Positions 53,760 to 63,587 of a DNA stretch of 64,000 bases are shown piece after piece. The stretch covers positions 139,501 to 203,500 of the forward strand of contig JAOTOM010004289.1 of assembly GCA_034440615.1 (NCBI GenBank). The letters run 5' to 3'. This DNA comes from Ashinkailepas kermadecensis. Lineage: Eukaryota; Arthropoda; Thecostraca; Neolepadidae. Position 1 is the stretch's first letter, and every line of letters starts with the position of its first letter. The notes under the pieces were generated by a model. That model ran no database searches and had not been told where the DNA came from. It saw nothing but the letters and a program-made list of their open reading frames with translations. A program made the translations under genes and the position numbers.

Positions 53760-55465
53760 ATGTCATCACTAGTTTTACAATGGCACTGTAGGGGTGTGAG
53801 GACCAGCCTGGAGGAACTTCAAGTCATCATGAGTGAGCACACCCCTGTAGCCGTATGTCTTCAGGAGACGAAGCTTTTAGCCGGAGCCCCGTTTTATCTC
53901 AGACTATCAGGTTTTTCGTAATGACAATCCAACAGACACAGTGGCACATGGGTGTGTCCTGGTGGCTGTCCATCACAGTTATCTTGCTCTTCTGCTTACT
54001 CTGCGGGCGAACCTGCAAGCGGTGGCAGCGAGGGTGTCCTTCGGACACAGACATATCAGCATTTGTTCGATCTACCTCCCCCTGGCGGACCTTTACCCGC
54101 AGTAGAACTCGGACGCCTGCTTGCCGAGCTCCCTCCTCCCATGTTACTCCTGGGCGACTTAAATGCACATCACACAACCTGGGGTGCGCTAACAGTAACA
54201 CCCGTGGGCGACAACTCGACACGTTTCTCCTCGAGGAGTCGCTATACATACTTAACACAGGTACGCACACTGACATAGCATTACCTTCATGCAGTACATC
54301 CGCACTGGACATTAGCGTGGCCAGCCCGCAGTTGGTGGAATCTTTAGACTGGTCTGTTGACTCAGATCCTAGAGGTAGCGACCATTTTCCGGTTTGGCAT
54401 CAGTTTACCAATGTAGCCATTCTTGGCACAAGACCACAACGTTGGAACTACAAGAAGGCTGATTGGCAGGATTTCGTCGATAATTTGGAAGACATTTTTA
54501 ATAACAACGGGAATGGTAGTGCAATATCTATAGAGGATTTTACCTCAATAATCTTAGATTGTGCAGCAAGGTGTATCCCACGTACCTCTGGCAAGCATCG
54601 ACGCGCGCCCGTGCAGTGGTGGACGGAACAATGTCGGCAGGACATTCGTGCTCGTCGACGTGCTTTCCGAAACTTTGACCGCAACAACACTTCGGCAAAC
54701 CTGATCGCTTTCCAACAAGCCAGGGCAGCCGCACGGCGTACCATCCGGGCAGCCAAGAGAGCGTCATGGCGACAATATGTTAACAAGCTGAACCGGCTCA
54801 CTCCTACGACACAGGTATGGTCCCAGATAAAATGAACATCCGAACGCTCTAGATCGACACCACTGCCAGTGCTGCACGTCCCTGGTATCACGCAACCTCT
54901 GGACGTGGCGAACACTATTGCTCACATCCTCGCTGACAGAAGCCTAAACTGCGACTTAAACTCCGGTTTTAGTCAGCATGCGACTCGCTGCGAAGCATCG
55001 CAAATTGACTTTACCGGCATTGACAAACGTTGCTGTAATGAGCCATTCTCAATGGATGAGCTAACGTCACAAATTGCTGTACTGCGTCCCGTGGTCGAGG
55101 GACCGGACAGCATACATAATGAATTGCTCAGACACCTCCCCACAACTGGGCTTGAAGTACTTTTAGCATGTTTCAACTTTCTTTGGAAGAGCGGCAGATT
55201 TACACCCTCTTGGCGCGAAGCGACTGTCATTCCTATATTGAAGCCCAACAAGACCGGTTTTGACCCTCTACACTACCGACCGATATCCTTGACATCATGT
55301 TTGTGTAAACTGATGGAGAAAATGGCGAGTGCGCCTCAAGTGGTTCCTGGAACAGCAAAACGTTTTAGCTACGCTCAGTCCGGTTTTAGGAAGAACCGGT
55401 CCACACTTGACCACCTACCGACGCTAGACACCGCGATTCGCACCAGTTTTAGGGAAAAACGAGTT
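53760..55465 (+). pseudogene. LINE B ORF2 first part: endonuclease and RT fingers
   Basis: Starts at the ATG at 53760: S-L-V-L-Q-W-H-C-R-G (His where the catalytic Asn of Q-W-N-C-R-G is expected), C-L-Q-E-T-K-L. Other frames give L-L-L-G-D-L-N-A-H-H (about 54145) and G-S-D-H-F-P-V-W (about 54375). A linker with V-Q-W-W-T-E-Q-C ends at a TGA near 54833. RT fingers follow: E-G-P-D-S-I (about 55100), W-R-E-A-T-V-I-P-I-L-K, Y-R-P-I-S-L-T-S, Q-S-G-F-R-K-N-R-S-T. Homology stops after S-F-R-E-K-R at about 55465. Confidence 0.85.
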
Positions 55466-56762
55466 ATCCCTTCTTTGCCTGCTGGACTTGAGCAAATACT
55501 TTGATGTGATTGATCACTCAAGGCTCTTGACTAAATTAAGCATCCACGGTATCGACACTTCTTGGTCTCTGCATACCTTTGCGATCATACCCAGAGTGTC
55601 AGCCTCACTGACAATCTGGGCAATCTCAAAAAGTCTACTCCGCTTCCCAACGGCATTGGTGTCTCAGGGATCTGCTCTCGGCCCGCTCCTCTACTGCATC
55701 TTCGCCAACGACCTCAGTCTGTTCGTTATAGGTGCAGTGGTAGTCCAATATGCGGACGACACCCAAATTTGGGTCAGTGGTAAAAATCGGAATTTCGAAA
55801 CATCGTCACGAGGATGGAATATGTTTTGGCCTCTCTTGACTCTTGGTTTCGTGCAAACGGCCTCAAAGTGAATGCCGGAAAGACTCAACTGATGCTGCTG
55901 GGAAGTCTGCAAAATTTGCGCCACACCCCCGAAATTACCGTACAATTTCGCGATCACAATCTAATTCCCATCTCGGAAACAAAAAATCTCGGATTAATCT
56001 TTGACCGCTCTCTCAGCTGGGACTCCCACGTCTCCACCATCACTAGGCGCTGCTTCGGTACTTTGAGTGGGCTGTCGCATCTGAGGAGTTACCTGCCGCC
56101 CGCTGTCATTTCCACTTTAGTCAATGCCTTGGTACTCTCGCAGATCCGGTATTGTATTTCGGTGTACGGCACTGGAACGGAAAAGAATCTGTCTCGCATC
56201 CAAAACATTATTAACTATGCAGCAAAAGTAATTTTCTGCCGCAAAAAAATTTGATTATGTATCGGATCTGCTGGATAAATTGGGCTATCTGAAAGCGCGG
56301 GAACTCGTTCAGTACCACACGCTGACCTTGCTGCACAAGGTGCGCCGCCTGGGTGAGTCAGAGTCACTAGCCTGCGAATTTGCTCTGGTATCACAGACAC
56401 GCGACAGGACCACCAGGCAAGACAGCGATCTGCACGTGCCCAGATCGCGAACCAACATGGGCAAGCGACGTTTTTGTAGTCGCGCGGCTAGACAATACAA
56501 TGCCTTGCCGCCCGACCTGACGCGGCTACCCATCCCCCTGTTAGGACCGCACCTAAAGCGTCACCTGCGTGGGAACCCTGCGTCACCTGTGGAGGCACTT
56601 AGCGCCTTGTTTTGTGTCTGCTTTTATGACTGCTTGTAGACGATATCTGAATGTATAATACTTCTGCCGACCTCTTTTTATTTGCATGACGTGAGGCTGT
56701 AATAGCCACGAGTTAATTGTGGATGGCCTTAATACATGTCTGTCTGTCTGTCTGCCTGTCTA
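55466..56762 (+). mobile_element. 5'-truncated L2/CR1-like LINE inserted into LINE B
   Basis: RT of a different clade interrupts LINE B. It begins at the palm (L-L-D-L-S-K-Y-F-D-V-I-D-H), with S-Q-G-S-A-L-G-P-L-L-Y, Q-Y-A-D-D-T-Q-I-W (55741-55770), N-A-G-K-T-Q-L-M-L-L-G, L-G-L-I-F-D-R-S-L-S-W-D-S-H and a C-terminal R-R-F-C-S-R-A-A-R-Q-Y-N-A-L-P ending at 56637. The tail is (TGTC)n at 56737-56762, the short-repeat type used by L2/CR1 elements. The catalytic A-D-D is kept. Only two or three frame breaks (near 55590, 55810, 56250). Confidence 0.85.
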
Positions 56763-58782
56763 GGGGCAGTGTTCTTTGACATTGAGGGCGCCTACGACAC
56801 GACAAGGAAACAAGCCATTCTTTTAAAGCTTTGGAAGTGTGGTGTGCGTGGTTTTATGGGACGTTTCCTTCAAAACTTTCTCACTGACCGGACATTTCGT
56901 GTCCGTGTAAGAAGCTCAATGTCAGATCGGTTGACGCAGGTCAACGGTGTTTCCCAGGGAAGCGTTCTAAGTGTGGCTTTATTCGCATTGATGATTAATG
57001 ACATAGGAGATGGTCTGCCGTGTGGCATTGCGAAGTCTCTTTTCGTTGATGATGTGGCAATTTGGTGCTCGGCATCACGTTCATCTGCGATGGAAAGGCA
57101 GCTGCAGCTTGTTACATCTCATCTAGAGAAGTGGGGTAATTTGAGTGGTTTCCGTTTTTCTACACAGGAGACTGTTTGAATGCATTTTTCTCGCCGCCGT
57201 AGCTGTCAGGATTTGAATATATAGCTCTATGGAGAGCAGATCCCATTTCAGCCGGCAGCTAGGTTTTTGGGCATTATGTTTGACCGCCGTCTTACATAGA
57301 AGGACCATCTGAAAGCGCTGCGGAAAAGTCTCTCAACATCATGAAGTGCGTTGCCCGCACTGCCTACGAGGCAGATAGGGCAACCCTTTTACTTCTGTAC
57401 CGGTCGCTGATCAGTTCGAAACTTGACTATGGCTGTTTTATCTATGGCTGTGCCAGTGCCTCGATTAAACGCCTACTCGACACTGTTCACCATGCTGCCC
57501 TGCGCATGGCCACAGGAGCATTCCGTACCTCTCCGACAGCAAGCCTTCTAGAAGATGCTGATGAGGCACCGCTTGCCCTGAGACGAGACAAACTGGGACT
57601 TCAGTATGCATGCAGGGTTAGACAGTCTCCTCTGAATCCGGCATACAAGGCCCTATTTTGGCACCGTACGCTTGCGCTGTTCCGTGTTACACGTCACAAT
57701 GTTCTGCCCCCATTCTGCGTGCAGTTGTGTGAGCTAGTGGTAGGGAGCGATATCCAGATGCGCAGCATTCGGAAGATGGTAACGCTTTCCGTTCCCCCTT
57801 GGGAATTGGTGCAGCCGTCAGTGGACATGACACGGTCAGAGACTCGTAAAGACGAAGTTATCCCGGAATTGTTTCGACTGAAAGCCCTAGAACACATTGA
57901 CACCTACCACACATGTACTGCCACTTACACCGACGGGTCAAAAACTGTTGATGGTGTAGGTTGTGCATTTGTAAGTGGAGTCACTACCAGATCGTTTACT
58001 CTGCCTCCTCACGCAACAGTTTACACCACCGAACTCATGGCAATCACGAAGGCCTTGTGCTTCATCGAAGTGGGATACGATATCTATCACGTCATACTTT
58101 CTGACTCTCTAAGTAGCCTTCGTGCGATAAAGACGTTTTATCCCCATGACCCTATCGTGCAGGATGTTGTATTGCGACTAACTAAGCTTAAGCGAGCGTG
58201 GACAAATGTAACATTCTGCTGGATACCCAGCCACGTCGGAATAGCGGGAAATTAATTGGCTGACCAATCAGCGAAACGTGCTGCGCGAGGCCATTACACC
58301 CGTTCGCTTCCTCTCCCCGCAGCACACCTCGGCCAGACAATTAATATGTTCTTCCAGGAAAAGTGCCAACATCTTTGGAACTAAACCGGTCAAAACAAAC
58401 TGAACCAAATCTAGGGCGATGGGAGTCATCGTCAAGAATTTCACGGAAGGAGGAGGTGGTGCTCGGCAGGATACGAATAGGACATACCTATGCCACCCAC
58501 GGCTACCTACTGCGGAATCAGGACAGACCAATGCGTGCTCGTTGTGATGTCCCATTGACAGACCGACACGTCCTTCTAGTGTGCCCTCGTTTCACAGCCC
58601 AACGAAGACGACACTTTGGAAGAGAGGTATCCACACTGACGATGTCAAATCTTCTTGGTGATGGGTCACGTGTGGTTCAGAATGGACAACTATTCGAGTT
58701 TATTTCGCAAATACGATTTGCTCTCATATATCCAGGGAGATATTACACTCGTTTCGGCATAGTGAGTGCTCTTTACACGTGA
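56763..58782 (+). pseudogene. LINE B ORF2 second part: RT palm/thumb, RNase H, Cys-rich end
   Basis: Resumes with G-A-V-F-F-D-I-E-G-A-Y-D-T-T (first catalytic Asp), Q-G-S-V-L-S (about 56955), L-F-V-D-D-V-A-I-W (catalytic pair, about 57040-57065). After a break at 57177 comes L-L-Y-R-S-L-I-S-S-K-L-D-Y-G. RNase H has Y-T-D-G-S-K-T-V-D-G-V-G (about 57930), Y-T-T-E-L-M-A-I-T-K-A, S-D-S-L-S-S-L-R-A-I and F-C-W-I-P-S-H-V-G-I-A-G-N (about 58212-58250), followed by a stop at 58252. The end R-I-R-I-G-H-T...C-D-V...H-V-L-L-V-C-P-R-F is near 58465-58590. Together with 53760-55465 it is one ORF2 with the L2-like insertion between palm and fingers. Confidence 0.87.
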
Positions 58783-58832
58783 ACGTAAACCTGGCCGGAA
58801 CCTGAAACCTAGGTAGACAAGAACACTGTTAT

Positions 58833-58896
58833 GGGCGCTATATGATCAACATGGTCGATGCGCCCTAAAGTCCAAATAACTAACTAACTAACTAAC
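58833..58896 (+). promoter_or_regulatory. LINE B 3'-end hairpin and (AACT)n tail
   Basis: GGGCGC (58833-58838) and GCGCCC (58860-58865) form a perfect 6-bp stem around 21 bases; the loop has an inner GATC/GGTC stem with one wobble pair. TAAAG, AATAAC and (TAAC)n follow. The same layout closes both SINEs. It probably serves as the RT recognition structure for target-primed reverse transcription. Confidence 0.7.
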
Positions 58897-58984
58897 ACTC
58901 AGCAGAATCAACGTGACGCAGCAAGATAGACGTATGGACTTAACACGGCAGCCCATCAGCAACTCAGCTGACTGCGCTGTATGT

Positions 58985-59875
58985 CAGGACACGTCCGTAT
59001 TTCTGCGGATGAGTCCGTGTCCGTCCGTCACCGTGCAGATGAGTCCGTGTCCGTCCGTCATCGTACAGATGAGTCCGTGTCCGTCCGTCATCGTACAGAT
59101 GGGTCCGTGTCCGTCCGTCATCGTACAGATGAGTCCGTGTCCGTCCGTCATCATATACAGATGAGTCCGTGTCCGTCCGTCATCGTACAGATGAGTCCGT
59201 GTCCGTCCGTCATCGTACAGATGAGTCCGTGTCCGTCCGTCATCGTACAGATGAGTCCGTGTCCGTCCGTCATCGTACAGATGGGTCCGTGTCCGTCCGT
59301 CATCGTACAGATGAGTCCGTGTCCGTCCGTCATCATATACAGATGAGTCCGTGTCCGTCCGTCATCGTACAGATGATTTGTCTACAGTGGTCCGTCCGTC
59401 ATCGTACAGATGATGAGTCCGTGTCCGTCCGTCATCGTACAGATGAGTCCGTGTCCGTCCGTCATCGTACAGATGAGTCCGTGTCCGTCCGTCATCGTAC
59501 AGATGGGTCCGTGTCCGTCCGTCGTCATACAGATGGGTCCGTGTCCGTCCGTCGTCATACAGATGGGTCCGTGTCCGTCCGTCATCGTACAGATGGGTCC
59601 GTGTCCGTCCGTCATCGTACAGATGAGTCCGTGTCCGTCCGTCATCGTACAGATGAGTCCGTGTCCGTCCGTCATCGTACAGATGAGTCCGTGTCCGTCC
59701 GTCATCGTACAGATGAGTCCGTGTCCGTCCGTCATCGTACAGATGGGTCCGTGTCCGTCCGTCATCGTACACAGATGGGTCCGTGTTCGTTCGTCACCGT
59801 GTAGATAAGTCCATGTCCGTTCGCCACCGTGCAGATGAGTCTGTGTTCGTTCGTCAACATGTAGATGACGCCCAG
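58985..59875. repeat. 30-bp minisatellite, about 27 copies
   Basis: The unit is GAGTCCGTGTCCGTCCGTCA plus TCGTACAGAT. Variants: GGGTCC for GAGTCC, CATCATATACAG, CGTCATACAG. Ten codons per unit keep all frames open on both strands, so apparent proteins of up to 211 residues are artefacts. Confidence 0.96.
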
Positions 59876-60393
59876 AAATTCCAGCATATTCTAGCATAAT
59901 CGGCATTTATGTAGGTTTTATAAAATTATTGGGAGGGCACAATACAAGAAGGCAATGGGCAGGCCCAAATGGATTGAGAGGCATACCACATAGGATCTCA
60001 TGTTAAAAGTCGAAAGTATGGGGGAGGGGGGGGCACAGCCAACTTTGGAGGATGGAGGAAGTGCGCTCCCAAAAGCATTCAAAGCTACATCCCTGATAAT
60101 CGAGATGCGGCATGTCCTGCTTGGTTTTTTTTCGTGAACTTCGTACCCTCTAATTCATTGATAATTTTCATGAATTACGGATATACAGATGAAATAGAAA
60201 TAGATATAGAAATCGAAGTGCCAGAAATAGCTGGCGCCAATCTTAGGTTGTCTGTGAACACCACTCAGTCTGCAATTGTGACAGTCTTGTTTTCCGCAAA
60301 TGCAAGTAAACAAAAAGCAAGATGACAATATCGGTAATTTGTGCACATCGGGCCATGAGTCCAATCTTGCGTCATTTCTTCCGTCGCGCATCG
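59876..60393. other. No gene recognised
   Basis: No motif or structure seen, apart from a G-tract near 60020-60033. Confidence 0.35.
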
Positions 60394-60745
60394 TCACTGT
60401 GCCGTGCAGAGACGTGCAGAGACGTGCAGAGACGTGCATAGACGTGCAGAGACGTGCAGACAGCTGCAGACAGCTGCAGACAGCTGCAGACAGCTGAAGA
60501 CGGCTGCAGACAGCCTCAAACGGCTGTAGACGGCTGAAGATAGCTGCAGACAGTTGCACACAGCTGCATACAGCTGTAGACGGCTGTAGACAGCTGAAGA
60601 TAGTTGCAGACGGCTGCAAACAGCTGCAGACAGCTGTAGACGGCTGCATACAGCAGCACACAGCTGCATACAGCTGCAGACGGCTTGAGACAGCTGCAGA
60701 CAGCTGGAGACGGCTGCAGATGGCTGCAGACAGCCGTGTTCCTTT
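60394..60745. repeat. 10-bp minisatellite (GACAGCTGCA)n
   Basis: About 33 units of GACAGCTGCA, with GACGGCTGCA and related variants, preceded by five copies of GACGTGCAGA. The unit is rich in the palindromes CAGCTG and CTGCAG. Confidence 0.93.
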
Positions 60746-60794
60746 GCGTTTCGTTGCACACTGCGCACAACTGCAATTGCTAGTGTGATCACCG

Positions 60795-60799
<5 letters not shown>

Positions 60800-60839
<40 letters not shown>

Positions 60840-60962
60840 GCGTGTGCGTGTGCGTGTGCGTGTGCGTGTGCGTGTGCGTGTGCGTGTGCGTGTGCGTGTG
60901 CGTGTGCGTGTGCGTTGTCTGCGTTGCGTCTGCGTCTGGTTCGTTGCTCTGCGTCTGCGTTA

Positions 60963-61013
<51 letters not shown>

Positions 61014-61020
61014 ATGTATG
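60800..61020. repeat. Compound microsatellite (GT)n, (GTGTGC)n, (GTCTGC)n
   Basis: (GT)n at about 60797-60833 passes into GTGTGC hexamers (about 60830-60915) and, after 40 bases, GTCTGC hexamers (about 60963-61012), as if each arose by point change and expansion of the previous one. Confidence 0.93.
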
Positions 61021-61547
61021 TATGTGTATGAATTTGGCCAGCCTGCCACCGTGTGGTGATGTCGGCTGTTTCCGGTTGTTGTTGTTGTGTTGGTGTTAAG
61101 CGGTATAAAGGGGTGAGGGGTATGGTAGGATGATTAGTCGAGGGGTGGAAGAGGGTGTTGATTGGTTGAGCAGTGTCGAAGTAGATTCTTGTAGTGTAGA
61201 GTAGAGCTGAGTAGAGTAGAGTTGAGTAGAGTTGGGTTGAGCGGAAGTATAGTAGAGTTGGTCGGAGTCCGAAGATGTTGCGGTTGTGAAGAGTCGCCAG
61301 TCCGGACGGTGCCAAATTGGGGTACGGGTTGTAGTGGGGGGTTTGGGGTTGGGTCTTCGCCTTGGTTGAGACATTGCAAGAACGTTGAGTTTTGGGTTAT
61401 ATTTTTGTTTTTCTTTTGTTGTTCTTTAATCAGCGTCATGTTTTTCGTTTTTTGGCTATTTTGTTCATTTTTTTGTAACATCTTTTTGTTTTCGTTCCAT
61501 CTTTTGTTTTGTTTTTGTTCTTTTTTTTCCCTTTTTTCCCCCTTTTT
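61021..61547. other. LINE C 3' flank; GTAGA-type repeat
   Basis: A loose AGTAGAGT repeat lies at about 61190-61258. The T-rich stretch at 61390-61552 (A-rich on the minus strand) is likely the 3' UTR and tail of the minus-strand LINE that ends at 61548. Confidence 0.5.
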
Positions 61548-63587
61548 TCACAATTGTTCTAGTATGCGTGTGATAGAGAGAAAGTGGAAGACATGTTCGT
61601 GTAGTGCTGGATGTTCGTCGTTGAGGAGAGTAGTGAGGTTTAGTGGGATGTTGTGTGTGGCGCAATAGTTGGTGATATGTTGTCTTTGGTGGTTGTATTT
61701 GGTGCAGTAAATGAGTATGTGTTTGATTGTGAGTATTCGGTGACATGTTGTGCATTGTGGTCGCTGTTGTCGTAGGATGAGGTAGGTGTGTGTGAGTGCT
61801 GTGTGTCCTGTTCGTATGCGTGTTAGTGTACGTTCTTTTTGTCTGGTGTGTTGGTTGATGGAGTGCCATTGTTCGTGTTTGGGGTGTATTTCGTGGAGTT
61901 GTGTTATTGCTGTGTCCCAGGTTTGTTGTATGTGTTTGTTGAGGGCTTGGCGTATTGTGGGGTAGTAATCGGATTTTGAGTATGGGCATTGCGTGGTTTG
62001 TTGTAGTGTTGTGGCTAGGTTTGCTTCTGTGTCTGCGTGTTCGTTACCGTGTATGTTTGTGTGGCTTGGGATCCAGAGAAGTAGTGGGCGTTGTTGGATG
62101 TTTAGTTTGTTATGTATGTAGAGTATTTTGGGAATGAGTGGGTGTTTGAATTTGGTGTATGGTGTTATGCTTTGTAGTGCTGATTTTGCGTCTGTTGCTG
62201 TGATATTGTGTTGCATTTGTGTGTTATAGATGGTGGAGTATGCCGAGAAGATTGCGTAGAGTTCTGCTGTGTATGTGGATGCTGTGTCGTGCAGACGGGC
62301 ACGTAAGATGACTCGGGGCGGTGCTGTATTTGTATACAGCACCGCCGCTGTGCCCGTCTGCTGTGTATGTGATTTGGAGCCGTCTGTGTAGATGATGTTG
62401 TGATTTGCATATTGTGATGTGAATTGTAGGAAGAGTTGTTGAATTTCTGCGTCTGTGTATGTGTGATTCGGTTTGTCTATGAGGAAGTGTGTTGTGGGTG
62501 CTTGGTGTTTCCACCATGCTGTGGGTGGTGGGAGGTGTTGTGTTGTGGGGAGTGTGATTTGTAGTCTATTTGCGTGTTGGTGTATGCGAGTTCCTATGGT
62601 GGTTTTGAGTCGTGTTGCGTTCATGAGTATGTGTCTGCGTTTGGTGCGGATTTTGAGTGCTTCAGTGCATGGGTGGTGTTTGACAAGTTGTGTTTTGTAA
62701 TGATATCTAAGTAGTGCTTCTGTGCGTCTGTGTTTGAGTTCTGGTATGTGGTTGTATATGTGCAGTGCGGGATAAGGTGTAGTGATGTATGCTCCAGTGG
62801 CTATTTTGAGGCATTGGTGTTGTAGTGTGTCTAGTAGGTGGATGTTTGATTTAGCTGCATTTTCGAAGAGTGGGGATCCGTATTCCAAAATTGGCCGAAT
62901 GAGTGATTTGTAGAGAGTTAGAAGTGTGTTTCGATCGGATCCCCAGTTTGTGCCAGAAAGTGCTCTGAGGATGTTTATTCGTTTTGATGCGCGTTTGTGG
63001 ATGTCTAAGATGTGTGGCCGAAAGGTAAGTCGTGGGTCTAATGTGATGCCTAGGAATTTTGTTGTAGTTACAAATGGTATGGGTGTGTAGTCTATTTTTA
63101 GTGGTTGTAAGTTTGTGTATCGAGTGTTGCCAAATAGCATGCACTTCAATTTGTGTAGGTTAAGTAAGGCTAATTTGTTGTGTAGTTCTGATAGTGCTCT
63201 TTGTAGTGTTCCTAGTGCGTTGTTGGGTGTTTCGTGTGATGTCCATATTACTATGTCATCTGCGTATATTGCTATTTTGGTCGGGAAGTTGTCAGTGATG
63301 AGTGAGTTTAGGCCTAGAATGAAGAGAAGGGGACTTAGAACGGAGCCTTGCATTAAGCCGGTCGTGGGGAATTTAATGTCTGACGTGTGGGGCCCAATTT
63401 TGACTTGAAATGATCTGTTTAGTAAGTAGAAATGTAGGTAGTGTATTAGTCTTCCTTGTATGTCTAGGTTGTATAGGTGTTGTAAGAGTGCTGTGATGTT
63501 GATAGTGTCATATGCTTGTTTGAGATCCAGGAAGACGGCGACTGTGGTACGTTTCTGTGCCGCCGCTTCCTGGATGTGGGTGGTGAG
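61548..63587 (-). pseudogene. LINE C ORF2: RT palm/thumb, RNase H, Cys-rich end
   Basis: From the TAG at 63588: V-F-L-D-L-K-Q-A-Y-D-T-I (first catalytic Asp), M-Q-G-S-V-L-S-P-L-L-F and I-Y-A-D-D-I-V-I-W (63266-63255). The thumb has L-K-C-M-L-F-G-N and L-G-I-T-L-D-P-R-L-T-F. Then I-R-P-I-L-E-Y-G-S-P. RNase H has I-Y-T-D-G-S-K, Y-T-A-E-L-Y-A-I-F, T-D-A-K-S-A-L and L-W-I-P-S-H-T-N-I-H-G-N-E-H-A-D with all catalytic residues. The end has R-I-R-T-G-H-T...C-T-T-C...H-I-L-I-Y-C. This is the least damaged ORF2 here; the one TAG, within an N-L-T-x-L-T-T-H-I context upstream of the palm, is the only lesion I see in its visible part. Confidence 0.88.

Larger units (their letters stand above)
51136..58896 (+). 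mobile_element. I/Nimb-like LINE B with RNase H, split by an L2-like LINE
   Basis: The pieces 51136-55465 and 56763-58896 are collinear: a GC-rich 5' region, ORF1 with RRM and zinc knuckles, ORF2 with endonuclease, RT and RNase H, and a 3' end with a hairpin (58833-58865) and (AACT)n tail. The 5' end is approximate, starting with the ACGAGGCACCACCTTTCCGT region. Broken frames show it is inactive, but the ORF1 domain and RNase H are well preserved. Confidence 0.88.

Noticed and set aside
55466..56762. A chimeric single LINE from 53.7 to 58.8 kb
   Set aside because: Two complete RT palm regions of different clades and a (TGTC)n tail at the inner junction show a nested insertion.
59169..59906. 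Apparent 130-210-residue repeat proteins on both strands
   Set aside because: The 30-bp unit has no stop in any frame; there is no start context, splice site or motif.
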